Source: Caulobacteraceae bacterium
GTDB lineage: Bacteria; Pseudomonadota; Alphaproteobacteria; Caulobacterales; Caulobacteraceae
Length of the DNA stretch: 39,804 bases
Assembly: GCA_003164925.1 (NCBI GenBank)
Contig: PLRV01000088.1
Coordinates: 1-39,804 of the forward strand
Direction of reading: 5' to 3'
Both the position numbers and the translations under genes were made by a program. Under the pieces are notes generated by a model. The model did no database searches. It had not been told where the DNA came from and saw nothing but the letters and a program-made list of their open reading frames with translations. Within the stretch, counting starts at the first letter, position 1, and each line of letters opens with the position of its first letter. Below, piece after piece: positions 1-8,427 of the stretch.

Positions 1-749
<749 letters not shown>

Positions 750-1676
750 TTACTCTTTCCCGATCGGGCGGTTCAGCGCGGCCAGCGTCAAGGCGGGCTT
801 GGCGGCGTCGATCTTGGCTGACGTCTTGGTTACCGCTGGGGCGGCGGCGGCAGGGGCGACTGGAGCCGGCTTAGGCTGCTTGGAGGCCACCCAGGCGTTG
901 AAATCGGCTTGCGACAGCACGTTCACCTGGATCGGCATGAAGGCGTGGTTGATGCCGCATAGCTGCGAGCACTGACCGTAGTAGGAGCCCACCTGCGCGG
1001 CCTTGAACCAGGTCTCATTCACCCGGCCCGGAATGGCGTCGATTTTCACGCCGAAGGCCGGCACCGAAAAGGAGTGGATCACGTCCGCGCCGGTCACCAG
1101 CACCCGCACCACCTGCCCCACAGGAACGACCATCGGGTTGTCAGCGGCCAACCGATAGAGTTGCGGGGTGGTCTTGTCCTCGGGCGTCACCGTCGAGGTG
1201 ATCTCGTCGATCTTCTGATCGGGATAGGCATAGCCCCAGTACCACTGATAGCCGGTCGCCTTCACCGTCATGTAGGGCTGCGGCATGTCGTGGTATTTGA
1301 ACAGCAGCTTGAACGAGAAGATGGCGACGAACATCAGGATCAGCACGGGAATGCCCGTCCAAGCCACCTCGATCGCCGTGTTGTGGCTCCAACGCGCCGG
1401 GGTAGGATTGGCCCGACTGTTGAAACGCACGATGCAGATGACCAGCAGCGCCAACACGAACAGCACGATCAAGGTAATGATCGGCAGCAGGATGTCGTTG
1501 TGGAAGAACATCACGTCATCGCGCAACGGCGACGCCGAGCGCTGAAGGTCAATCGCTCCGGGCGTCGGCTGACCTAGCAGCTCATCGGCCCGGGCTTGAA
1601 CGCCGATCGCCGACGCTACGAGCGCCGACCCGACCGCTGTCGCCAGCTTTCCCATCCCTATTAGTGACTTTTTCAT
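750..1676 (-). CDS. ctaC: Cytochrome c oxidase subunit II
   Basis: This periplasm-facing subunit receives electrons from cytochrome c through its binuclear CuA centre and passes them to CtaD. It has a signal peptide (residues ~1-30), two transmembrane segments (~57-80 and ~98-122) and a cupredoxin domain. CuA ligands are visible as H201 and CSQLCGINHAFM (C236, C240, H244, M247). The residue between the cysteines that is usually Glu, and touches the Mg site, is Gln here. The C-terminus carries an Ala/Pro/Lys-rich tail. An in-frame GTG at 1685 would add three residues, but GGAGA just before the ATG at 1676 favours the ATG. The gene is first in the ctaC-ctaD operon; its promoter must lie in 1686-1946, which it shares with divergent tldD. 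Confidence 0.96.
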   Translation of the reverse strand: MKKSLIGMGKLATAVGSALVASAIGVQARADELLGQPTPGAIDLQRSASPLRDDVMFFHNDILLPIITLIVLFVLALLVICIVRFNSRANPTPARWSHNTAIEVAWTGIPVLILMFVAIFSFKLLFKYHDMPQPYMTVKATGYQWYWGYAYPDQKIDEITSTVTPEDKTTPQLYRLAADNPMVVPVGQVVRVLVTGADVIHSFSVPAFGVKIDAIPGRVNETWFKAAQVGSYYGQCSQLCGINHAFMPIQVNVLSQADFNAWVASKQPKPAPVAPAAAAPAVTKTSAKIDAAKPALTLAALNRPIGKE

Positions 1677-1946
1677 TGTCTCCACAGTTCGGCTGTGGCC
1701 GCCAGCCCGGCAAGGCCGGTCCGCCGACTCATAACTTAAAGCCTGGGGGCGTTCAGCCTCTGCCCGGCAGCGGATTGTCGCACCGGGCGAAAGCAGACTC
1801 CTTGGGGCTTAAGGGCGTGCATACGCGTTCGATTTGCACTTGCCAAGGCGCCGGTAGGCACAGGGTGAAGGTTTCGCTCGGAGCGTCGAACGCTTATGTA
1901 TACGGGCTCGCCTCCTCAATATGGCGTTTGACCGGATTTTGAGCCC

Positions 1947-3377
1947 ATGACCGCCCAGCCCTCCGCCCTGTCCATCCTGGAAGCCTGCGATGTGGACCCC
2001 GGCCGCGCCGCATCCCTGCTGAACGACGCGCTTGACGGGGCGGACGACGGCGAACTTTTCCTGGAGCGTTCGGAAAGCGAATCCTTCGTGTTCGATGACG
2101 GCCGCCTGAAATCGGCGGCCTACGACGCGGCTGAGGGCTTTGGCTTGCGCGTGGTGGCGGGCGAGCGGTCGGGCTATGCCCACGCCAGCGAAATTTCGGC
2201 GGCGGCGATCGGCCGCGCCGCCCAATCCGCCGCCCTGGCCAAGCGCGGCTATTCCGGCGTCGCCGCTGAGGGTCCCAGGGCGACCAACGCCAAGCTCTAC
2301 GGCGAGGAGGATCCGCTCGCCTCCCCCCTCTTCTCAGACAAGGTCGCCCTGCTGCAGGAGATCGACGCCTTCGCCCGCGCCCGCGATCCGCGGGTGGTGC
2401 AGGTGATGACGTCCCTGGCCGGCGAGCGCCGCCAGATCGAGATTCTGCGCGGCGACGGGCGACTGCTGCGCGACGTGCGCCCCCTGGCTCGCATCAATGT
2501 GCAGGTGACCGTCGAGCGCGGGGGTCGGCGGGAGTCCGGCTATTCCGGCGCGGGCGGCCGGGCCGGCTTCGAGGCCTGGATCACGCCGGAGAAATGGCAG
2601 GCCGAGGTCGAGGAGGCCCTGCGCCAGGCCCTGGTCAATCTTGACGCCGCGTCCGCTCCCGCCGGCGAGATGGACGTGGTGATGGGCCCCGGCTGGAACG
2701 GCGTGCTGCTGCACGAGGCGGTCGGCCACGGCCTGGAGGGCGACTTCAACCGTAAGGGCGTCTCGGCCTTTTCCGGCCGAATCGGCGAGCGGGTGGCCGC
2801 GCCGGGCGTGACGGTGTTCGACGACGGCACCGAACTGGGCCGCCGCGGCTCGCTGACCATCGACGACGAAGGCACGCCCACCGAACGCACCATCCTGATC
2901 GAGGACGGCATCCTGGTGGGCTATATGCACGACCGTTTGAGCGCCCGGCTCATGGGGCTCAAGCCCACCGGCAACGGCCGGCGCGAATCCTACGCCCACA
3001 TGCCCCTGCCGCGCATGACCAACACCGGCATGCTGGCGGGCGACGCCTCGCGCGAAGACATGATCAAATCGGTCAAGCGGGGCATCTACGCCGCCCACTT
3101 CGGCGGCGGCCAGGTGGACATCACCAACGGCAAGTTCGTGTTCCAGTGCACCGAGGCCTATCTGATCGAGGACGGCAAGATCACCACCCCGGTCAAGGGC
3201 GCCACCCTGATCGGCGACGGGCCCAGCGCCCTGACCCGTGTGGAAATGATCGGCGACGACTTCTGCTTCGACCCGGGCGTGGGCGTGTGCGGCAAGGCCG
3301 GCCAGGGCGTCCCGGTGGGCGTGGGTCAGCCCAGCATGAAGATCAAGGGCCTGACCGTTGGCGGGACGAACGTTTAG
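1947..3377 (+). CDS. tldD: Metalloprotease subunit TldD
   Basis: TldD forms a cytoplasmic heterodimer with TldE/PmbA and carries the zinc site. In other bacteria the pair trims leader peptides of modified peptides (microcin B17) and helps degrade CcdA. The protein is 476 residues, normal for the family. The zinc motif is HEAVGH at about 256-261, and the C-terminal glycine-rich block DPGVGVCGKAGQGVPVGVG is typical. No convincing Shine-Dalgarno precedes the ATG at 1947. The gene stands alone between the divergent ctaC operon and the convergent mazF. Its partner tldE is at 15438. Confidence 0.95.
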   Translation: MTAQPSALSILEACDVDPGRAASLLNDALDGADDGELFLERSESESFVFDDGRLKSAAYDAAEGFGLRVVAGERSGYAHASEISAAAIGRAAQSAALAKRGYSGVAAEGPRATNAKLYGEEDPLASPLFSDKVALLQEIDAFARARDPRVVQVMTSLAGERRQIEILRGDGRLLRDVRPLARINVQVTVERGGRRESGYSGAGGRAGFEAWITPEKWQAEVEEALRQALVNLDAASAPAGEMDVVMGPGWNGVLLHEAVGHGLEGDFNRKGVSAFSGRIGERVAAPGVTVFDDGTELGRRGSLTIDDEGTPTERTILIEDGILVGYMHDRLSARLMGLKPTGNGRRESYAHMPLPRMTNTGMLAGDASREDMIKSVKRGIYAAHFGGGQVDITNGKFVFQCTEAYLIEDGKITTPVKGATLIGDGPSALTRVEMIGDDFCFDPGVGVCGKAGQGVPVGVGQPSMKIKGLTVGGTNV

Positions 3378-3382
3378 TCAGC

Positions 3383-3709
3383 CTAGTCCGCCAGCCCTGT
3401 CGCTAAGGCCAATAGCCTGTTCAACGCCAACATGGTGGACGAATCAATCCGACCGATCACCGGACCGCACCGGTCTCGCCGCACGGCCATGATCTTGTCG
3501 ACCATGACCTGGGACTGTTCGCGCAGACCCGTGGCCCCGACGGCTGGCAGGTCAAGCCGATACAGCGGCGAGTCTCGCAACGTGCTGGTGACGAGGCAGA
3601 CCAATACGCTATCCGTGTCGGCCAGAAAATCGGACTGGATCACCAGGGCCGGGCGCGGCTTGCCATAATCACCGCTCACGGCCACCGTGATCAGGTCGCC
3701 GCGACGCAC
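3383..3709 (-). CDS. mazF: MazF/PemK-family toxin (mRNA interferase)
   Basis: The 108-residue protein is a PemK/MazF-type endoribonuclease toxin. It begins RRGDLITVAVSGDYGKPRPALVIQSD, the usual first strands of the fold with the conserved RGD and K/R-P-R-P. SQVMVDKIMAVRRDRCG matches the conserved strand containing the catalytic Thr/Ser-Lys region, and GRIDSSTMLALNRLLALATGLAD forms the C-terminal helix. Translation starts at GTG (3709), preceded by GAGGG, 3 bases after the upstream antitoxin gene. The pair is therefore one operon, antitoxin first, as usual for MazEF. Toxicity and the cleavage site are family inference. Confidence 0.88.
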   Translation of the reverse strand: MRRGDLITVAVSGDYGKPRPALVIQSDFLADTDSVLVCLVTSTLRDSPLYRLDLPAVGATGLREQSQVMVDKIMAVRRDRCGPVIGRIDSSTMLALNRLLALATGLAD

Positions 3710-3712
3710 CCC

Positions 3713-3931
3713 TCAGTCGCCGAAATCAGCGGCGGATTCGATAAACGCCAGAGCCTCCACTTCCTCCGGGGACCCGCGCAACAGCAGCGCCTGACGTCTG
3801 GCCTCCTCGGCAAAGCCGGGCGCATGCGGATCGACTGTCCAAACGCGCAGCAGCTTAAGGCCCCGCGCCTTTCGGCTGGCCCGGTATCGTTGGAACTTGT
3901 CCTGATGGGTCTTCGGAAGGGTCAGAGGCAC
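3713..3931 (-). CDS. mazE: MazE-like antitoxin (DUF3018 family)
   Basis: This small 72-residue protein precedes mazF. It matches the DUF3018 antitoxin family: a basic N-terminus (KFQRYRASRKARGLKLLRVW), the block DPHAPGFAEEARRQ and the ending EALAFIESAADFGD are its recognisable segments. The basic part likely binds DNA and the acidic C-terminus likely wraps the toxin. The start is GTG at 3931 with a weak GGAAAAG ribosome site. Two palindromic boxes at 3946-3976 sit directly upstream and are the likely autoregulatory operator. Confidence 0.82.
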   Translation of the reverse strand: MPLTLPKTHQDKFQRYRASRKARGLKLLRVWTVDPHAPGFAEEARRQALLLRGSPEEVEALAFIESAADFGD

Positions 3932-3945
3932 GACTTTTCCAATCG

Positions 3946-3976
3946 GTAGCGCACTACCTAGTAAGTAGCGCGCTAC
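3946..3976 (-). promoter_or_regulatory. Paired palindromic operator and promoter of mazEF
   Basis: Two 12-bp boxes lie 19 bp apart (start to start): GTAGCGCACTAC at 3946-3957 and the perfect palindrome GTAGCGCGCTAC at 3965-3976. They begin 14 bases upstream of the mazE start codon. On the minus strand a possible -35 TTGCGC, a 17-bp spacer and a -10 TACTTA overlap the boxes, so bound antitoxin or toxin-antitoxin complex would block RNA polymerase. The boxes are seen directly; the promoter and the regulator are inferred. Confidence 0.6.
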
Positions 3977-4036
3977 GGTCTCAGGCGCAAGCTGATGGCG
4001 CCAATCGCTCCGTCCGAGACGGGACCACCATCCGAC

Positions 4037-4831
4037 CTAGGTTTGGTGATTCTTGATCGCTGCTATCCGGCGGGTAAGCCGCGGATGGCTTCGGAATATC
4101 TCGGTGAGAAAGCCGAAGATGGGCGGGACCATGGTTTCTTGAGCCACGAACGCCTCGCAGTTCATCGACCCGTTCAAGCGGCGGCATCCGCAGCCCAGCA
4201 TCTGCAACGAACTGCGCGACGCGTTGAAGTCCTTGGCCAGATAGCTCCCGATGCTGTCGCAGCTATATTCGCGGGACCGCGAATAAGCGCTCATCAGAAA
4301 GGGCACGACGTGAGCGGGCAATTTCAAAAAATTGAGCCATGGATTCAGATGGCCGGCGGCGTGGTGTCCAAGTTCATGGCCGATGACGAACCGGACCTGA
4401 TCGTCGCTGTTGGCCTCCACCAGCGCGGATGTCAGGAATACATACCGGCCGCCCATCAGGCGGCGCGCAAACGCATTGAACAGACCGTTTGAGTTATAAA
4501 GGAATGTCTTGGGCGGCTCGCTCAGACCGAGCTCCTGAGATCCGGCGACCACCATCGCATGAAGCTCAGGAAACTGGTTCGGGCTCAAAAGGACCATGTT
4601 GCCGAAGGCCGTCGCCCGGTAGGCGGCGCTGGACACGAGATAAAAGACCGCGATGCAGGCTCCGTAGAAGAGGTATGTCGCTACCAGGCCGGCAATTGCG
4701 GGCTTGCCGCTGGTGAACGCCGCCCAGACGCCCCACGCGATCAGCCCCCACAGAACCACGCCGCAAATGATCGCCGCGCGACAGTAGGCCTTCTCTTTTC
4801 CGTTACGCAGCTTACTGATAACACTAGACAT
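4037..4831 (-). CDS. M48-family membrane metalloprotease (HtpX-like)
   Basis: The protein has 264 residues and two N-terminal transmembrane segments (~20-40 and ~45-68), followed by a zinc protease domain. The zinc site is HELGHHAAGH (H152, E153, H156), and the third ligand is probably E188 in SREYSCD, the family's ExxxD pattern. A late SHPRLTRRIAAI segment matches the HP.L..RI region of M48 proteases. It probably degrades or processes membrane proteins, like HtpX, but substrates cannot be told. The ATG at 4831 is preceded by GGGGAGGGGTA, a strong ribosome site; a longer frame reaching 4864 lacks one. The gene appears to have its own promoter in 4832-5062. Confidence 0.88.
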   Translation of the reverse strand: MSSVISKLRNGKEKAYCRAAIICGVVLWGLIAWGVWAAFTSGKPAIAGLVATYLFYGACIAVFYLVSSAAYRATAFGNMVLLSPNQFPELHAMVVAGSQELGLSEPPKTFLYNSNGLFNAFARRLMGGRYVFLTSALVEANSDDQVRFVIGHELGHHAAGHLNPWLNFLKLPAHVVPFLMSAYSRSREYSCDSIGSYLAKDFNASRSSLQMLGCGCRRLNGSMNCEAFVAQETMVPPIFGFLTEIFRSHPRLTRRIAAIKNHQT

Positions 4832-5062
4832 TACCCCTCCCCGAAGCTGATTTCCCGTGTCCAAACCACGCGTGAGTTAGCTCGCGTCGAGCCTTACAGC
4901 CAAGCTTTTCACAGATACACGCAAGGCAAAAGGCTCAACCGACAGATGCATAGCCATCATCGCACCGACGCACACCCGCGTTCGCCGCGCCGCAGGCAAC
5001 GCTCAAAACGCCCGCATCACTCACCGTCCGGTTTACCGGCCGCGACCGCTCCCCTGGCGCCT

Positions 5063-5431
5063 CTAAGCCTCCACCACCCGGGCGCCCACGGGGGCCAGGG
5101 AGATCATCGCCAGCTTCAAATGCTGCCAGGCGAAGGGGATGCCGATGATGGTCACGGCCAGGGCCGCGGCCAGCACGAGGTGGTGCAGGGCCAGCCACCA
5201 TCCGGCCAGGACGATCCAGACGATGTTCAGGATCACGCTGCCGACCCGCGCTGGCGGCTCCACCAGCGTCTTGCCGAACGGCGCGAAGCTGAAGCAGCTG
5301 ATGCGCACAGCCGCCGGGGTCCAAGGCAGGCCCACGATGGTCACCGCCAGGATCACCGCGGCCAGAAGCCACAGGGCCCCGGAAATCCAGCCGCCGAGGA
5401 TGAACCAGAGTATGTTGAGCAATAGCCGCAT
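5063..5431 (-). CDS. YccF-domain inner membrane protein
   Basis: The protein has 122 residues and two copies of the YccF (DUF307) module. Each runs as hydrophobic helix, ILN.(L/V)W(F/I), then IVGLPWTPAAVRIS or IIGIPFAWQHLKLA, ending at FAPFG/LAPVG. Function in the family is unknown; YccF is an inner-membrane protein in E. coli. An upstream ATG at 5458 is possible, but GAGG six bases before the ATG at 5431 and the usual family start MR..LNILWF favour 5431. Divergent from the DUF4112 gene. Confidence 0.87.
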   Translation of the reverse strand: MRLLLNILWFILGGWISGALWLLAAVILAVTIVGLPWTPAAVRISCFSFAPFGKTLVEPPARVGSVILNIVWIVLAGWWLALHHLVLAAALAVTIIGIPFAWQHLKLAMISLAPVGARVVEA

Positions 5432-5519
5432 CGGTCGCCTCGCCTTGGCCTGTTGCATGGAACGCTTGGCCTGGCCGCAAGCTTCCTATGTATAGGCCAT
5501 CGCTTCAAAGGATTTAGCC

Positions 5520-5927
5520 ATGCGCGCGCCGGCCGACCTGGTGAAAATCCGCGACAGCGTGGCCATGGTCGGCCGCCTGTCCGACAACCTGGCGCACATC
5601 GGCCCCTTCCGCATCGGGCTAGACGGCGTGCTGAGCTGGATCCCCGGCGTGGGCGAAATCTATAGCGCCTGCGCGGCGGTCTTCATTCTGGGCCAAGCTG
5701 TGCGGGCGCGCGTGCCGATCCACGTGCTGCTCGGCTGCGCAGCGCTGATGGCCGCACGCACCGGCGTCAGCGTGGCGCCCTTGGCCGGCCCTCTTGTCGC
5801 CGACGTGTTCCTGGCGCACCGCTGGTCGGCCCGCATGGTGGTTCGGGCCATCGACAAGAAGCTTGGCGCCCTGCCGCCGCCGAACAGCGCGGCCGGCGAA
5901 CTCGAAGGCCTCGGCGCCCTGCGCTAG
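5520..5927 (+). CDS. DUF4112 family protein
   Basis: The 135-residue protein belongs to DUF4112. After a short polar start, it has the family core: PFRIGLDGVLSWIPGVGEIYSA, then a hydrophobic stretch with two probable membrane helices, then AGPLVADVFLAHRWSARM. No function is established. AAGGA lies 9 bases before the ATG. It stands just upstream of the OPT transporter in the same direction with a 55-base gap, so co-transcription is possible but unproven. Confidence 0.85.
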   Translation: MRAPADLVKIRDSVAMVGRLSDNLAHIGPFRIGLDGVLSWIPGVGEIYSACAAVFILGQAVRARVPIHVLLGCAALMAARTGVSVAPLAGPLVADVFLAHRWSARMVVRAIDKKLGALPPPNSAAGELEGLGALR

Positions 5928-5982
5928 GTAGGCACGGGCGCTCATCTCTGGCACTGCTGAGGCTGTGTAGGAGAGATGCCGG

Positions 5983-8028
5983 ATGGATGACGCGCCTGCC
6001 CCCAAGACCCGCGTGGAACTGACCGCGCGCGGGCTGATCCTGGGCTTCGCCATCACCGTGGTGTTCACCGCGGCTAATGTCTATGCGGGCCTCAAGGTGG
6101 CCCTGACCTTCTCCACCTCCATCCCCGCGGCCGTCATCTCCATGGCGGTCCTGCGCTCCTTCAAGGGGCACACGATTTGGGAGAACAACATCGTCCAGAC
6201 GGTGGCCTCGGCGGCGGGCACCCTGTCTTCGGTGATCTTCGTCCTGCCCGGCCTGTTGATGATCGGCTGGTGGAGCGGCTTTCCGTTCTGGAGCTCCTTT
6301 GGCATCTGCGCCATCGGCGGGGTGCTGGGCGTCATGTACACCATCCCCCTGCGCCGGGCCCTGGTGACCCGATCGGACCTGCCCTATCCGGAGGGCGTGG
6401 CCGCCGCAGAGGTGCTCAAGGTCGGCATGGCCTCCTCGTTGGCCGCCGACGCGGCGGGCGAAGGACGCGAGGGTCTGCTGGCCCTTACGGCCGGCGCGCT
6501 GACGTCGGCCGGAGTGGTCATCCTGTCGGCGCTGAAGCTATTCTCCGATGGGGTCAGCGTCTTTTTCCGGCCCTTTCCCACAGCGGCCACGGGGCTCGGC
6601 GCGTCCTTTTCCTTGCTGCTGGTTGGCATAGGCCAACTGATGGGGATAGCGGTCGGCTCAGCCATGGCCGTGGGTCTTCTGATCGCCTGGGGCGTGGCTA
6701 CGCCCCTGCTCAGCGCGGCCCATCCCGTTGCGGGCGATGCGGCGCACGCCGCCCTCTCCGTCTGGAAGGGTCAGGTCAGACTGATCGGCGCCGGGACGAT
6801 CGCCGCGGCCGCTCTGTGGACCTTGGGCAAGCTGGCCATCCCGGTCTGGACCGGCCTTATGTCGGCCATCGCCGCCTCACGCCGAAGCCTGGACCCGGAA
6901 CTGGAGCGATCCGAGCACGATTTGCCCATCTGGATTGTCGGTCTGATCAGCCTGGCCTGTCTGGTTCCCATGGCCTGGCTGCTGCACGCGTTTTTGGATG
7001 TCCCGGCCGGCGCCCCGCTGCGGTCGCTCATGGCGCCCCTGGTGGTCGGCGGCGTGGTCTACATCGCCGTGGTCGGCTTTCTGGTAGCTGCGGTGTGTGG
7101 CTACATGGCCGGCCTGATTGGCTCATCCAACAGCCCGGTTTCGGGTCTAGCGATCCTGGGCGTGCTCGGCGCAGCGGCTGCGCTGGCGCTCCTGGCTAAG
7201 GCCACCGCCGGCCCCGCCGGTCAGCACGCGCTGGTGGCCTTCTCCCTGCTCGTCACCTCCATCCTGGTGGCCGTCGCCACCGTTGCCAACGACAATCTGC
7301 AGGACCTGAAGACCGGGCAATTGGTCGGCGCCACGCCCTGGCGCCAGCAGTTGGCCCTGCTGGCGGGTGTGTTCGCCGGCGCCCTGGTGATCCCCTGGAC
7401 TTGCAATCTGCTGCTCAAATCCAACGGTTTCGTCGGCGTGCCCGGCCACGCCCTGTCCGATACCCCGCTCCAGGCGCCCCAGGCCACGCTCATTTCCACC
7501 CTGGCCCGCGGCGTGATCGAGGGTGGGCTGGACTGGCGGCTGATCGGCATGGGCCTGGCCGTTGGCGCGGTGCTTGTGGCGATCGACGAGACCCTGCGCC
7601 GGACGACGGGCCGACTGAGCCTGCCGCCGCTGGGCGCCGCCCTGGCCATGTACCTGCCCTCGGACGTGATCGTCCCGGTGATCCTCGGCGCGCTGATCGG
7701 CTGGGCTTATGAGCGCTGGACAGGCGCCAAATCCTGGGGCCAGCCCGCCAAGCGCTTGGGCGTGCTGCTAGCTTCCGGTCTCGTGGTGGGCGAGAGTATG
7801 ATGGCGGTTCTGCTCGCTGGCCTGTCCATCGCCGAAGGCAAGGGCGATCCCTTGGCCCTGCTCGGCTCCGATCCGACCGGTGGACGCGGCGTATGGATCG
7901 GAGCCCTCGGCTGCGGGGTTGTACTGGCGACGCTCTACCCGTGGATCGGACGGCTGGCCCGGCGAGGAGCGGAGCGGAGCGATTTTCACATTCGGGCATT
8001 CAAGCCGAATAGGGAGCAAACGCCATGA
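5983..8028 (+). CDS. OPT-family oligopeptide transporter
   Basis: The protein has 681 residues and about 14-16 hydrophobic segments, typical of bacterial members of the OPT/YSL family, which import oligopeptides or metal chelates by proton coupling. Supporting stretches are the start ELTARGLILGFAITVVFTAANVYAGLK, the segment RSDLPYPEGVAAAEVLKVG (the conserved P.(Y/F)P.G.A.A.VL motif) and SSNSPVSGL in the middle. AGGAG nine bases before the ATG serves as ribosome site. The stop overlaps the start of the next gene (ATGA), so the DUF427 gene is translationally coupled. The substrate cannot be told from sequence. Confidence 0.92.
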   Translation: MDDAPAPKTRVELTARGLILGFAITVVFTAANVYAGLKVALTFSTSIPAAVISMAVLRSFKGHTIWENNIVQTVASAAGTLSSVIFVLPGLLMIGWWSGFPFWSSFGICAIGGVLGVMYTIPLRRALVTRSDLPYPEGVAAAEVLKVGMASSLAADAAGEGREGLLALTAGALTSAGVVILSALKLFSDGVSVFFRPFPTAATGLGASFSLLLVGIGQLMGIAVGSAMAVGLLIAWGVATPLLSAAHPVAGDAAHAALSVWKGQVRLIGAGTIAAAALWTLGKLAIPVWTGLMSAIAASRRSLDPELERSEHDLPIWIVGLISLACLVPMAWLLHAFLDVPAGAPLRSLMAPLVVGGVVYIAVVGFLVAAVCGYMAGLIGSSNSPVSGLAILGVLGAAAALALLAKATAGPAGQHALVAFSLLVTSILVAVATVANDNLQDLKTGQLVGATPWRQQLALLAGVFAGALVIPWTCNLLLKSNGFVGVPGHALSDTPLQAPQATLISTLARGVIEGGLDWRLIGMGLAVGAVLVAIDETLRRTTGRLSLPPLGAALAMYLPSDVIVPVILGALIGWAYERWTGAKSWGQPAKRLGVLLASGLVVGESMMAVLLAGLSIAEGKGDPLALLGSDPTGGRGVWIGALGCGVVLATLYPWIGRLARRGAERSDFHIRAFKPNREQTP

Positions 8029-8420
8029 CCGGCAACGTCAATCCTGTGCATATCAAGGCGAATCTGAACCACATGCGCGCCGTCTTCCAAGGGCGGGTCA
8101 TCGCCGACACCAACCACGCCCTGACGGTGCTGGAGGGCGATTACCCGCCCGCGCACTACTTCCCGCGCGAGGACGTGGATATGAGTTGCTTGAGCCAGAC
8201 CGATCGGCGAACTCGCTGCCCCTACAAGGGCGAGGCCGCATACTTCACCGTCAGCGTGGACGACCAGACTGCCGAGAATGCGGCCTGGAGCTATGAATCC
8301 ACCCTGCACGACGCCTTGGCGTTGAGAAATTACATCGCCTTCTACCCGGACAGGATCCAGGTCAGCCCGGTCAGTCCCGGCGAGGAAGCGTCCGAGCCGC
8401 GGTCTGCGCTGCCGTATTGA
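8025..8420 (+). CDS. DUF427 domain protein
   Basis: The 131-residue protein shows the DUF427 pattern: VFQGRVIADTNHALTVLEGDYPPAHYFPREDVDMSCL, then the conserved CPYKGEAAYFTV, and WSYESTLHDALALRNYIAFYPDRIQV at the end. The family is a small beta-rich fold without a firmly assigned function. It overlaps the OPT gene by four bases, so the two are made together. The 3' end faces gshA across seven bases. Confidence 0.9.
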   Translation: MTGNVNPVHIKANLNHMRAVFQGRVIADTNHALTVLEGDYPPAHYFPREDVDMSCLSQTDRRTRCPYKGEAAYFTVSVDDQTAENAAWSYESTLHDALALRNYIAFYPDRIQVSPVSPGEEASEPRSALPY

Positions 8421-8427
8421 ATTGAGA

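Noticed and set aside
2334-3098. 254-codon minus-strand frame inside tldD
   Set aside because: Shadow of a well-supported gene, composition typical of GC-biased antisense frames.
4559-5425. 288-codon plus-strand frame across the M48 and YccF genes
   Set aside because: Overlaps two convincing minus-strand genes; His/Arg/Gln-rich noise.
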